Origin: DATBLE01 sp963734065
GTDB taxonomy: Bacteria; Actinomycetota; Thermoleophilia; Gaiellales; Gaiellaceae
Assembly: GCA_963734065.1 (NCBI GenBank)
Contig: CAVTFN010000003.1
Coordinates: forward strand, 1,426,001-1,490,000
Length of the DNA: 64,000 bases
Direction: 5' to 3'
A model generated the notes under the pieces. It made no database searches and was not told the origin of the DNA. It saw only the letters and a program-made list of their open reading frames with translations. The number at the start of each line of letters is the position of its first letter. Position 1 is the first letter of the stretch. Both the position numbers and the translations under genes were made by a program. Positions 25,822 through 34,398 of this stretch are shown here, piece after piece.

Positions 25822-26495
25822 TCGACCTCCCGGAACCCGGCCCCGCGCAGGAGGTCCTCGTTCCAGGCGGCCGCGACCGGGACGAGCACGCCCTCGAGGC
25901 TGAGCCGCTTCCGGTCGATCTCCTCCTGTGAGTAGCCGCTCGCCCGCTTCAGGTCGTGGTGGAGCTCGTTGAACAGGCCGTCCACGCGGGCAGAGCCGCC
26001 CAGGATCTTCTCGACCAGGACGAAGGCGCCGCCCTCGACCGTGTGCCGGTAGACGTCCCGCACGATCCGCGGCCGGTGCTCGATCGGCGTGAACTGGAGG
26101 GTCAGCACCGAGAGCGTCAGGCTCGCCTCGACGGCCGGGTACGGCCCGCGCAGGTCGAGGTCGAGAAGGTCGACCGTCCCCGCCTCGAGCTCGTTGCGGA
26201 AGCGGGTGCGCGCGGCCTCGAGCATCGGCGGCGAGACCTCGATCCCGACGTACGACGCGGACGCACCGAACTCGGCGACGAACGGGGCCAGCGCGGCCCC
26301 GTGGCTGCAGCCGAGGTCGACGACCTGCGTGCCCGGCCGGACGAATCCTCGCCCGACCTGGTGGACGAGCCAGCGCATCGTCTCGTACTGCGGGATCGAA
26401 CGTTCCAGCATGTCGTCGAAGACGTGAGTGACCTCCTCGTCGAACGACCAGCGGTCGCCGGCGCGGTGTCCGAGTGAAGTGGCGTGTTCGGTCAT
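25764..26495 (-). CDS. CmoA-like carboxy-SAM synthase/methyltransferase family protein
   Basis: 243 residues from ATG 26495 (GGAGA 4 bases upstream); E. coli CmoA is 247. The resemblance runs end to end: WSFDEEVTHVFDDMLERSIP, GTQVVDLGCSHGAAL, LTLQFTPIEHR, FNELHHDLKRASGYSQEEID and RCLNFAAWVAVK. The Arg of DRKRLSLEG lines up, by my reading, with the CmoA Arg (199 in E. coli) that contacts the carboxylate of carboxy-SAM. CmoA makes Cx-SAM from SAM and prephenate for CmoB in proteobacterial tRNA; no cmoB is in the window. The setting is a glycan locus, so an altered role is possible. Confidence 0.82.
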   Translation of the reverse strand: MTEHATSLGHRAGDRWSFDEEVTHVFDDMLERSIPQYETMRWLVHQVGRGFVRPGTQVVDLGCSHGAALAPFVAEFGASASYVGIEVSPPMLEAARTRFRNELEAGTVDLLDLDLRGPYPAVEASLTLSVLTLQFTPIEHRPRIVRDVYRHTVEGGAFVLVEKILGGSARVDGLFNELHHDLKRASGYSQEEIDRKRLSLEGVLVPVAAAWNEDLLRGAGFREVECFWRCLNFAAWVAVKDGA

Positions 26496-26778
26496 GCGTC
26501 TCCGGGCGCCGACCGGCGGCGGCCGACAGTCACAGTCTGAACGTGCGCGGGACGCTCGTCTACGGGAGGCGGTCACGACCGGCTCCGCGGCGGAGGAGCC
26601 CGCCCGACGCTGCTCTCTCCTCTCGAGCCAGGCCGGCCGCGGGGCCGCGGCCCGTTCGGCCGTGACCGAGCTCGTGGCGTTTCACACCCAGTCTCTGAGA
26701 CTGGGGCTGAAACGTTTGCGCAACGATTCGTCCACAGGAACGCGGAACCCGTCGGCCCTCGCGTCCTGCGTGCCGGCC
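26496..26778. other. Intergenic gap CmoA-like gene to VOC gene
   Basis: 283 bases with no supported gene or RNA. GC-rich, with imperfect inverted repeats around 26590-26665 and the nested palindrome at 26678-26714. It is the upstream region of the minus-strand CmoA-like gene, so a promoter is expected near 26500-26560, but no clear hexamers were recognised. Confidence 0.5.
26678..26714. repeat. Nested palindrome, GTTTCA...CCCAGTC type
   Basis: Outer arms CGTTTCA (26678-26684) and TGAAACG (26708-26714) enclose an inner perfect palindrome CCCAGTCTCTGAGACTGGG (26687-26705). The two-storey symmetry, about 37 bases, is typical of a REP/BIME-like unit or an extragenic hairpin and is unlike the surrounding GC-rich DNA. 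Confidence 0.7.
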
Positions 26779-27201
26779 CTAGTCGGACTCCGGCTCGGCT
26801 CGCCCGGAGCCGGCGCGCCCGAAGGCGAGCACGTACCCGTGGGGATCGGTCACGCGGAAGTCGTACATGCCGTAGCCCTGGAGCTCCGGCCGCCCGTGCA
26901 GCTCGGCGCCCCGCTCGGCGAGCTCCGCGTAGAGCGCATCGACGTCGTCGACCCAGAAGTACGCGTCGAACATGTCCGGCGGGGCCTCCCGGCAGTTCGG
27001 CCTCGGGGTCGCACCCTCGAAGCGGGCGAAGTGGAGATGGCAGCCGTCGCGCTCGGCGTACGCGTAATGCGACGGGTTCGGGTCGTAGTGGCCGACCTCG
27101 AAGCCGAGACGGTCACGGTAGTACGCCGTCGCCCGGTGGACGTCGTCGACGAGCAACACGGTCGCGTGGCCGTTCAAGCCGGCCCGGCCGGTCAGTTTCA
27201 C
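26779..27201 (-). CDS. VOC-superfamily protein (bleomycin-resistance/glyoxalase fold)
   Basis: 140 residues. GLNGHATVLLVDDVHRATAY opens the first half and FDAYFWVDDVDALYAELAER the second; DPHGYVLAFGR is the ending turn. Residues His at 13 and His in CHLHFARF could bind metal or substrate. It overlaps the dnaE stop as ATGA, an unexpected partner. Function not predictable. Confidence 0.8.
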   Translation of the reverse strand: MKLTGRAGLNGHATVLLVDDVHRATAYYRDRLGFEVGHYDPNPSHYAYAERDGCHLHFARFEGATPRPNCREAPPDMFDAYFWVDDVDALYAELAERGAELHGRPELQGYGMYDFRVTDPHGYVLAFGRAGSGRAEPESD

Positions 27202-30200
27202 GACACGGCGGCTTCGCCGAGCAGGGCCTTCACCTCGGCGTAGAAATCCGGCACCGGAGCAACGCGATACTCCGGGCCGAACTCGAGCGTGCGCGGGCCT
27301 TCGGACGTGTCGAGCGCGAGCACGACCTTCGCCTCGCCCGGATAGTCGCGCACGACGTGGCCGAGCTCGCGCAGGACGCCGGCCGGTGCCTTACGGGCGT
27401 CGACCTTGAGGCGCACCTCGCTCGGCGGGACATAGGCGGAGAACTCGGCGACCTCGAGCGCGATCAGCTTCGACTCGCCCTCCTTGTGGTCGACCCGGCC
27501 CTTGAGGACGAGCACGCGGTCCGCCTCGCACAGCTCACGTGACGCGGCGTACACGGAGTTGAAGACCACGGCCTCCGCGCTCCCGGACAGGTCGTCGAGG
27601 CGCAGGAACACCATCGGGTCGCCCTTCTTCGTGGTCAGCTGCTTGACGGAGGAGACGATCCCGCCGACGGTGACGATCTCGCCGTCCCGGCAGCGCTCTA
27701 GATCTCCGAGCGCATGGTCGCACTTCCGCTTCAGCTCGGCGGCAAGATCGGCGAGCGGATGCTCGCTGATCCATAGGCCGAGCGTCTCCTTTTCCAGACG
27801 GAGCAGCTCGGCCTTCTCGTACTCGCCCGCCGGCACCGGCGCGTGGTGGCGCGGCCGCTCCGTCCCCTCCTCGACGAGGTCGAAGATCGACCCCTGGCCG
27901 GAGCTGCGGGCCTCGTGCTCGGAGCCGCCCCAGGAGAGCGCCTGGTCGAGCACCTCCGTCATCCCCATCCGCGAGGCGCCCGTCGAGTCGAGGGCGCCGC
28001 AGCGGACGAGCGACTCGAGCGCGCGGCGGTTCACGACCTGCGGGTCGACCCGCTCGGTGAAGTCCCAGATCGACTCGAACGGGCCGCCGGCCTCGCGCGC
28101 GGAGACGATCGCCACGCAGGCCGCCTCCCCCACGTTCTTGACCGCGTTCAGGCCGAAGCTGATCTTGCCCTCGACCACGGCGAAGTCGACCTGGGACGCG
28201 TTCACGTCCGGCGGCAGCACCTCGATCCCGAGCTCGTTGCAGGCGTTCACGTAGAACGGAACGCGGTCCTTCGTGCTCATCACCGACGAGATCAGCGCCG
28301 CCATGTACTCGTGCGGGTGGTTCGCCCGGAGCCAGGCGGTGCGGTAGGCGATCAGCGCGTAGCAGGCGGCGTGAGCCTTGTTGAAGGAGTAGTCCTGCGA
28401 CTGCTCCATGTCCTTCCAGAGCTGCTGGGCAACGCCCGCCTCCGTCCCGGTCGCGGCGCAGCCCTCGACGAACTTCCCCTTGAGGGACGCCATCAGCTCG
28501 TGGATCTTCTTGCCGATCGCCTTGCGCAGCGTCTCCGCCTCGGCGGGCGTGAAGCCGGCCAGCTGCTTCGCGATCTGCATGTACTGCTCCTGGTAGATGC
28601 AGATGCCGTAGGTGCCGCCGGTGATCTCCTCGAGGCGGGAGTCGATGAAGCTGACCGACTCCTGGCCGTTCTTCCGCCGCGCGTAGACCGGGATGTAGCC
28701 CATCGGGCCGGGGCGGTACAGCGCCACCAGCGCAATCAGATCCTCGAACTCGGTCGGTTTCACCTGCCTGAGCGCCTCGCGCATGCCCGACGACTCGAAC
28801 TGGAAAACGCCGATCGCGTCGCCCCTGGCGAGCATCGCGTAGGTCCTGGGGTCGTCGAGCGGAATCTCCTCGACGTCGATGCCGCCGACCAGGCGGATCG
28901 CCTCGTCGATCACGTCGAGGTTGCGCAGGCCGAGGAAATCGATCTTCAGCAGGCCGAGGTCGACGACGTCCCACATGCCGAGCTGGGTGACGACCTCCTG
29001 GTCCGGCCCTTTCTGCTGGACGGGGACGATGTCGGTGAGTGGCCGGTCGGCGATGACGACGCCGGCTGCGTGGATCGAGTCGGCGCGGACGAGACCCTCG
29101 AGCGGCTTCGCCAGGTCGACGATCTCCTTGACGACCGGGTCGGCGTCGTACGCCGCCCGCAGCTCCTGCCCCGGCTTCAGACTGTCATCGAGGTAGACCT
29201 TCGGCCCCTCCGGGATCATCTTCGCGACCTTGTCGACCGCCCCGTACGGGACCTCGAGCACGCGCCCGGCGTCGCGCACGGCGGCGCGCGCCATCATCGT
29301 CGAGAAGGTGATGATCTGGGCGACGCGGTCGCGGCCGTACTTCTCGGTGACGTAGTTGATCACTCGGTCGCGGCCCGCAACCGAGAAGTCGATGTCCATG
29401 TCCGGCAAGTCCTTGCGGGCCGGGTTGAGGAAGCGCTCGAACAGCAGCCCGTACTGCATCGGGTCGACGTCGGTGATCTCGAGGCAGTAGGCGGCAAGCG
29501 AGCCCGCGGCCGAGCCGCGGCCGGGCCCGACGCTGATCCCGTGCGTCTTCGCGAAGTGGATGAAGTCCCAGACGATCAGGAAGTAGTCGGCGAAGCCCAT
29601 CTCCCGGACGGTCTTCAGCTCGAACTGGAGGCGCTCGCGCAGCTCGTCCGTCGCGTGCTCGTACCGTCGAGCGAGCCCGGCCTCGCACAGCTCGACGAGG
29701 TAGTCGAACGCCTCGCGCCCCTCCGGCGTCGGGAACTTCGGGAGCAGGATTCGCCCGAGCTCGAGCTCGACGTTGCAGCGCTCGGCGACCTCCAGTGTCC
29801 GCCGGAGGGCGTCCGGGTATGCCGCGAAGTCCTCGGCCATCTCGGCCGGGGTCTTGAAGTAGAACTGGTCGGTATCGAAGCGCCAGTGATTCGGGTTCTT
29901 CAGCGAGTCGCCGGACTGGATGCAGAGCAGCGCCTCGTGGGCGCGCGCATCGTCGTGCAGCAGGTAGTGGACGTCGCCGGTCGCGACGAGCGGGAGGCCG
30001 GTCGTCTCGGCGAGGCGGGCCAGCTGCGGGTTGATCCGCTGCTGCGGCTCGAGCCCCGCATTCTGGATCTCGACGTACGTCGAGTCCTTGCCGAAGATCT
30101 GGACGAGCCGGTCGAGGTCGGCGGCGGCGTCCTGCGGCCTCGCCTCCTCCAGCGCCTTCGAGACCCGGCCGGAGAGGCACCCGGAGAGGACGACGAGCCC

Positions 30201-30593
30201 GGGCGCGTGCCGCTCGAGCAGCTCCCAGTCGACGCGCGGCTTGTAGTAGTAGCCCTCGAGATAGCCGAGCGAGGACAGCTTGATCAGGTTGGCGTAGCCC
30301 TCGTTCGACTCGGCGAGGACGGTCAGGTGGGCGTAGCCCTTCTCCTGCCTGGTGCGGTCGTCGGTGACGTAGAGCTCGCAGCCGACGACCGGCTTGATCC
30401 CCTGATTCTTCGCCTCGCGATGCAGCTCGACCGCGCCGGCGAGCGAGCCGTGGTCGGTCAGCGTGACCGCCGGCATCTCCAGCTCGGCCGCCCGCGCGGC
30501 CAGCGCCGGGATCCGGCAGGCGCCGTCCAGGATCGAGTACTCGGAGTGGACGTGCAGATGGACGAAGGGCGCCTCGGACACCGGGACGACCAC
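27198..30593 (-). CDS. dnaE: DNA polymerase III alpha subunit
   Basis: 1131 residues, the DnaE1-type replicative polymerase. N-terminal PHP domain (FVHLHVHSEYSILDGA, 10-25; LTDHGSLAG), polymerase palm with GRGSAAGSLAAYCL (about 358) and the catalytic Asp pair in DLPDMDIDFS (about 400), third Asp in LLKIDFLGLRN (about 553), finger/helix-hairpin-helix region, and a C-terminal OB fold (IVTVGGIVSSVKQLTTKKGD). GTG at 30593 or GTG at 30581 may be the start. The protein is complete. Confidence 0.97.
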   Translation of the reverse strand: MVVPVSEAPFVHLHVHSEYSILDGACRIPALAARAAELEMPAVTLTDHGSLAGAVELHREAKNQGIKPVVGCELYVTDDRTRQEKGYAHLTVLAESNEGYANLIKLSSLGYLEGYYYKPRVDWELLERHAPGLVVLSGCLSGRVSKALEEARPQDAAADLDRLVQIFGKDSTYVEIQNAGLEPQQRINPQLARLAETTGLPLVATGDVHYLLHDDARAHEALLCIQSGDSLKNPNHWRFDTDQFYFKTPAEMAEDFAAYPDALRRTLEVAERCNVELELGRILLPKFPTPEGREAFDYLVELCEAGLARRYEHATDELRERLQFELKTVREMGFADYFLIVWDFIHFAKTHGISVGPGRGSAAGSLAAYCLEITDVDPMQYGLLFERFLNPARKDLPDMDIDFSVAGRDRVINYVTEKYGRDRVAQIITFSTMMARAAVRDAGRVLEVPYGAVDKVAKMIPEGPKVYLDDSLKPGQELRAAYDADPVVKEIVDLAKPLEGLVRADSIHAAGVVIADRPLTDIVPVQQKGPDQEVVTQLGMWDVVDLGLLKIDFLGLRNLDVIDEAIRLVGGIDVEEIPLDDPRTYAMLARGDAIGVFQFESSGMREALRQVKPTEFEDLIALVALYRPGPMGYIPVYARRKNGQESVSFIDSRLEEITGGTYGICIYQEQYMQIAKQLAGFTPAEAETLRKAIGKKIHELMASLKGKFVEGCAATGTEAGVAQQLWKDMEQSQDYSFNKAHAACYALIAYRTAWLRANHPHEYMAALISSVMSTKDRVPFYVNACNELGIEVLPPDVNASQVDFAVVEGKISFGLNAVKNVGEAACVAIVSAREAGGPFESIWDFTERVDPQVVNRRALESLVRCGALDSTGASRMGMTEVLDQALSWGGSEHEARSSGQGSIFDLVEEGTERPRHHAPVPAGEYEKAELLRLEKETLGLWISEHPLADLAAELKRKCDHALGDLERCRDGEIVTVGGIVSSVKQLTTKKGDPMVFLRLDDLSGSAEAVVFNSVYAASRELCEADRVLVLKGRVDHKEGESKLIALEVAEFSAYVPPSEVRLKVDARKAPAGVLRELGHVVRDYPGEAKVVLALDTSEGPRTLEFGPEYRVAPVPDFYAEVKALLGEAAVS

Positions 30594-30655
30594 TCTACTA
30601 CCGGCTCAGGACCGCACCTCCGCCGCGTTCGGGGCGGCGCACGGGGCCGCTCCGG

Positions 30656-30910
30656 CTACTCGTCGGGAAGGCCGATCTCCTCCGCGGCGACGCTGTCGTG
30701 GTCGGTGCTGTCGCGCTGCTTCGCCTTCCAGAAGGCGACCAGCCCGGCCGTGGTCGCCACGATCGCGCCGACCTTGACGGCCTTCCGTCCCTTCGAGCTG
30801 CCGCTCTTGGCCGGGGGCGCCGCACGCTTCGCCTTCATCGCGGCCATCCGCTTGACGGCCGTCCAGGTCGCCCAGCCGATCATCGCGTTTCGCCTGTTGA
30901 CGATGCTCAT
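30656..30910 (-). CDS. Small basic single-span membrane protein
   Basis: 84 residues. Very basic first half (KRMAAMKAKRAAPPAKSGSSKGRK), a short hydrophobic segment (VKVGAIVATTAGLVAFW, about 46-62) and an acidic tail. No family recognised. It stands alone between dnaE and lpdA, 19 bases from lpdA. Reads as a cytoplasmic-face anchored or nucleic-acid-associated membrane peptide, but that is only inference. Confidence 0.65.
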   Translation of the reverse strand: MSIVNRRNAMIGWATWTAVKRMAAMKAKRAAPPAKSGSSKGRKAVKVGAIVATTAGLVAFWKAKQRDSTDHDSVAAEEIGLPDE

Positions 30911-30929
30911 CCGAACCTCCTCTAGATGA

Positions 30930-32351
30930 CTAGGCGTTCGCCGGAACCTTGCGCTTCGGCGGCAGGTGGATCGCCCGGCCGAGCGCGACCAGCCCGGCCT
31001 CCTTGATCGCCTCGGACAGGGTCGGGTGGGCCGCGATCCCGTCGGCGACCGTCTCGACGGTCGCCTCCGCGTCGAGGGCGACGACGCCGGCCTCGATCAG
31101 GTCGGTCACGTGCGGGCCGACCATGACCAGGCCGAGCAGCTCGCCGTACCGGGTCTCGTGGATCGACTTCACCCAGCCGACCGTGGCGTCCTGCATGACC
31201 GCACGGGCGTTCGCCACCCACGGGAACGTGCCGACGGCGACCTCGTCGCCGTACTGCTCGCGCGCCTGCGCCTCGGTCAGGCCCACGGCGGCGATCTCCG
31301 GGTCGGTGTAGATCGGGCGCGGCACCCCGCGCGGGTCGACGACGGCGTCGTGGCCGAGCGCGTTCTCGGCCGCCACCTCGCCCTCGCGGAACGCGGTGTG
31401 CGCGAGCTGCCAGTAGCCGGCGCAGTCGCCGACGGCGTAGATGTGCGGGACGGCGGTGCGCCGGTGCTCGTCGGTGCCGATGCCGGCGCTGCGGTCGACC
31501 TGCACGCCCAGCTCCTCCAGCCCGAGCCCCTCGACGAGCGGCGCACGCCCGACCGCGACCAGCATCAGATCGGCCTCGATCTTCCTGGTCTCGTCGCCTC
31601 CGGGCGCGCCGTAGTGCACGCTCAGCACGCCTTCCTTGTCCTTCACCTTCGTGCACTGCTGCCCGAGCTCGAGCGTGATCCCGCGCTTGCCGAACTGCCT
31701 CGCCAGCTCCTTCGACGCGTCCTCGTCCTCCATCGGGATCAGGCTCGGGAGCATCTCGACGATCGTCACCTCGGAGCCGAAGCGCCGGAAGATCGAGGCG
31801 AACTCGCAGCCGATGATCCCGCCGCCGAGCACGACCAGCCGCCGCGGCACCCGCTCCTGGGCGAGCAGCCCCGTCGAGTCGACGCACAGCGACGAGTCGA
31901 GCCCCTCGATCGGCGGCCGGATCGGGTACGAGCCGGTGGCGACGATCGCGCTCTTGAAGGTGACGTCCTCGCCGCCCTCCACCGCGATCGTGTTCGCGCC
32001 GGCGAAGCGCCCCTTGCCCTTGACCCACTCGACTCCGTTCGCCTTGAACAGCGACGCCACGCCGCCGGTCATCTGCTTGACGACGCCGGCCTTCCACTCG
32101 TTCGCCTTCGCCAGGTCGAGCCTGGCCTCGCCGATCTCGACGCCGAACTTGGCGAAGCTCTCCTCCGCCTCCTTCAGCGCGAACGCGGTCTGGACCCACG
32201 CCTTCGTCGGGATGCAGCCGACGCGCAGGCACGTGCCGCCCAGCTCGGGCTCCTGCTCGATGCAGACGGCGGCGGCGCCGAGCTGCGCGGCGCGGATCGC
32301 GGCCGTGTAGCCGCCCGGGCCGCCTCCGAGGACGGCGACATCGCATTCCAT
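30930..32351 (-). CDS. lpdA: Dihydrolipoyl dehydrogenase (E3)
   Basis: 473 residues. FAD motif GGGPGGYTAA (9-18), redox-active disulfide GGTCLRVGCIPTK (about 38-50), NAD motif VLGGGIIGCEFA (about 174-185), second FAD motif YAVGDCAG, and the C-terminal AAHPTLSEA with the active His. It regenerates lipoyl groups on the E2 encoded just upstream, from which it is separated by a GNAT and a VOC gene. Confidence 0.95.
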   Translation of the reverse strand: MECDVAVLGGGPGGYTAAIRAAQLGAAAVCIEQEPELGGTCLRVGCIPTKAWVQTAFALKEAEESFAKFGVEIGEARLDLAKANEWKAGVVKQMTGGVASLFKANGVEWVKGKGRFAGANTIAVEGGEDVTFKSAIVATGSYPIRPPIEGLDSSLCVDSTGLLAQERVPRRLVVLGGGIIGCEFASIFRRFGSEVTIVEMLPSLIPMEDEDASKELARQFGKRGITLELGQQCTKVKDKEGVLSVHYGAPGGDETRKIEADLMLVAVGRAPLVEGLGLEELGVQVDRSAGIGTDEHRRTAVPHIYAVGDCAGYWQLAHTAFREGEVAAENALGHDAVVDPRGVPRPIYTDPEIAAVGLTEAQAREQYGDEVAVGTFPWVANARAVMQDATVGWVKSIHETRYGELLGLVMVGPHVTDLIEAGVVALDAEATVETVADGIAAHPTLSEAIKEAGLVALGRAIHLPPKRKVPANA

Positions 32352-32360
32352 GCTCCGATC

Positions 32361-32837
32361 CTATCGAGGGGCGTGAGCCCGGTCGCCGAGCTCTGCGCTC
32401 ATCACCAGAGCGCCGGCTCGATCGCCGACCCTGGTGAAGCCGTGTTGCTCGTACAGCCGGATCGCGGGGTTGTCCGCCTCGACGCTGAGGCTGATCCGCG
32501 CGTAGCCCTCCTCCCGGGCCCGGTCGAGCAGCGAGACGAGCAGCTGCTCGCCGAGGCCCTTGCCCCGTCGGCTCGGCACGATCGCGATCGTCAGCTCCGG
32601 CGTGTTCTCGTCGACGAATCCGTATCCCGGCTCGTCCGCCTCGAACAGCCGGAACCAGGCGGCGCCGACCGGCTGGAACTCGTCGATCGCGACCAGCGCG
32701 TCGTCGCCGCGCCGGCCCCAGCCGGCGACGTAGCGCTCGAGCGGCACGTCGGCTTCGGAGCCCCAGCGGGCGTAGTAGGCGTGGCGGAGCATGTCCCGGA
32801 GAAACGGCAGGTCCTGGGCTCCGGCGGGCCTGATCAC
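32361..32837 (-). CDS. GNAT-family N-acetyltransferase
   Basis: 158 residues. Acetyl-CoA binding signature in ELTIAIVPSRRGKGLGEQLL (R/QxxGxG/A form: RRGKGLG) and a C-terminal NPAIRLYEQHGFTRVGD typical of GNATs. Starts 5 bases after the VOC gene and ends 9 bases before lpdA, so it travels in the dehydrogenase operon. Substrate unknown. Confidence 0.87.
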   Translation of the reverse strand: MIRPAGAQDLPFLRDMLRHAYYARWGSEADVPLERYVAGWGRRGDDALVAIDEFQPVGAAWFRLFEADEPGYGFVDENTPELTIAIVPSRRGKGLGEQLLVSLLDRAREEGYARISLSVEADNPAIRLYEQHGFTRVGDRAGALVMSAELGDRAHAPR

Positions 32838-32842
32838 ACCAG

Positions 32843-33169
32843 TTATTCGACCTCTTCGGTGAGTTGGATTCGATTGCCGTCGGGATCGAACACGTCCACG
32901 ATCCGTACCTGTCCGTGCAGCTCGAGAATGACGCCGACCTCGACGCCGTTCTCCCGCAGCCGGTCGACCTCCGACCGGAGGTCGGGCACGGTGATCGAGG
33001 CGACACCGCCCTCGTCGCCCTGCGCCTCCCAGAGCGCGATCTCCATGTCGTCGCGCCGTAACCGCGCCCAGCGGCCGTCCTCGTCCGAGTAGCGCTCCTC
33101 GAATCCGAGCACGTCCCGGTAGAAGGCCCGCGCCGCGGCCATGTCCCGCACGCGGTACCAGACACTCAT
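32843..33169 (-). CDS. VOC-superfamily protein in the 2-oxoacid dehydrogenase operon
   Basis: 108 residues from ATG 33169. A single short VOC domain: VRDMAAARAFYRDVLGFEE, a middle WARLRRDDMEIALW, and DVFDPDGNRIQLTEEVE. Lies 11 bases after the E2 gene and 5 before the GNAT gene. It may detoxify or bind a small 2-oxo compound related to the pathway; that is inference from context only. Confidence 0.8.
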   Translation of the reverse strand: MSVWYRVRDMAAARAFYRDVLGFEERYSDEDGRWARLRRDDMEIALWEAQGDEGGVASITVPDLRSEVDRLRENGVEVGVILELHGQVRIVDVFDPDGNRIQLTEEVE

Positions 33170-33180
33170 CGCATCGCTTT

Positions 33181-34398
33181 CTAGAGGGCCAGGCCCGGCT
33201 CCTCCAGGAACTCCTTGACAGTCCGGAGGAAGTCGGCCGCAGTCGCGCCGTCGATCGTGCGATGGTCGCAGGTGAGGGTCAGGGTCATCATCGGCCTGGC
33301 GACGACCCCGCCGTCGCGCGCGACCGGGCGATCCTCGATCGCCCCGACGGCCAGAATCGCAGCCTGGGGCGGATTGAGCACGGCGACGAACTGCTCCACG
33401 CCGTACATGCCGAGGTTCGAGATGGTGAAGGTGCCGCCCTCGAGGTCGGTCGCCTGCAGCTTGCCCTCGCGCGACCGGGCGACCAGGTCGGCGCGGGCGA
33501 CGGCGATCTCGGCGACGGTCTTGAGCTCGCAGCCGGGGATCACGGGGACGAGGAGGCCACGGTCGGTGGCGACCGCGATCCCGACGTTCGCGGACGGGTG
33601 CAGCTCGATCGCGTCGCCGGCGTAGAGGGCGTTGACCTCGCGGTGGCGCATCAGCGCGGCGGCGCAGACCTTGGTCAGCACGTCGGTCACGGTGGGACGC
33701 TCGTCGGGGTGGCGCTCGACGAGGCGCGCTCTGAGCTCCTGGGCGCGGGTCATGTCCGCCGACATCACGATCTGGAAGGCCGGCGCCGCCCACGCCTCGG
33801 TCATCCGCCGCGCGACCGTCCTGCGCAGCGAGGTCAGCTCGACACGCTCGACCTCTCCGGTCGCCGCCGCCCGCGCGGGCGCCTTCGGCGCCCCGCCGAC
33901 GTCCGCGCGCTCCACGTCCTCGGCGACGATCCGCCCCTCGGGGCCGGTGCCGGTCAGCGCAGCGAGGTCGATGCCCCGCTCGCGAGCAATCCGCCGTGCG
34001 AGCGGCGACGCCTTGATCCGCCCATCCGTAGGGACAGACCCGGAGGGCGGTCCCACGACGCGCTCCGGTTGCTCGGGGTCTGTCCCTGCAGAGACGGCCG
34101 CCGGCTTCGTCTCCGCGTCCACCGGCGTCGGTGCAGCCGCCTCGACCTCCGGCACGTCCTCCCCTTTCTCCCCGAGGAACGCAACCGGCGTCCCGACCGG
34201 CACCTCGCCCTCGTCGACGAGGATCTTCAGCAGCACGCCGCCGACGTCGGCCTCCACCTCCTGGGTGACCTTGTCGGTGTCGAGCTCGAAGAGGGGCTCG
34301 CCCTTCTGCACCTCGTCGCCCTCCGATTTCAGCCAGCGGACGATCGTCCCCGACTCCATGCCCTGGCCGAGCCGGGGCAGGATCACCTGGTCAGCCAC
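33181..34398 (-). CDS. Dihydrolipoamide acyltransferase (E2) of a 2-oxoacid dehydrogenase complex
   Basis: 405 residues. Lipoyl domain 1-80 with the lipoylated Lys in ELDTDKVTQEVEA; a linker (about 85-125); peripheral subunit-binding domain about 128-165 (KASPLARRIARERGIDL, LTGTGPEGRI); catalytic domain about 180-405 ending with CDHRTIDGATAADFL, which has the active His and Asp. GTG start, overlapping the E1-beta end. The linker residues (GTDPEQPERVVGPPSGSVPT) are encoded by an inverted-repeat element. Substrate (pyruvate, branched-chain 2-oxoacid or acetoin) is not decided by sequence alone. Confidence 0.93.
   Translation of the reverse strand: MADQVILPRLGQGMESGTIVRWLKSEGDEVQKGEPLFELDTDKVTQEVEADVGGVLLKILVDEGEVPVGTPVAFLGEKGEDVPEVEAAAPTPVDAETKPAAVSAGTDPEQPERVVGPPSGSVPTDGRIKASPLARRIARERGIDLAALTGTGPEGRIVAEDVERADVGGAPKAPARAAATGEVERVELTSLRRTVARRMTEAWAAPAFQIVMSADMTRAQELRARLVERHPDERPTVTDVLTKVCAAALMRHREVNALYAGDAIELHPSANVGIAVATDRGLLVPVIPGCELKTVAEIAVARADLVARSREGKLQATDLEGGTFTISNLGMYGVEQFVAVLNPPQAAILAVGAIEDRPVARDGGVVARPMMTLTLTCDHRTIDGATAADFLRTVKEFLEEPGLAL
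34030..34087. repeat. Inverted-repeat element inside the E2 gene
   Basis: AGGGACAGACCC (34030-34041) is the exact reverse complement of GGGTCTGTCCCT (34076-34087); 34 bases lie between. The same 12-base arm makes up the palindrome at 46943-46974. It sits in the region coding for the flexible linker before the subunit-binding domain, where extra residues would be tolerated. The frame is kept through the element. Confidence 0.75.

Noticed and set aside
27843..30929. 1028-codon open frame on the + strand opposite dnaE
   Set aside because: A shadow of dnaE codon bias: composition is Arg/Val/Asp-rich, with no domain and no ribosome site.
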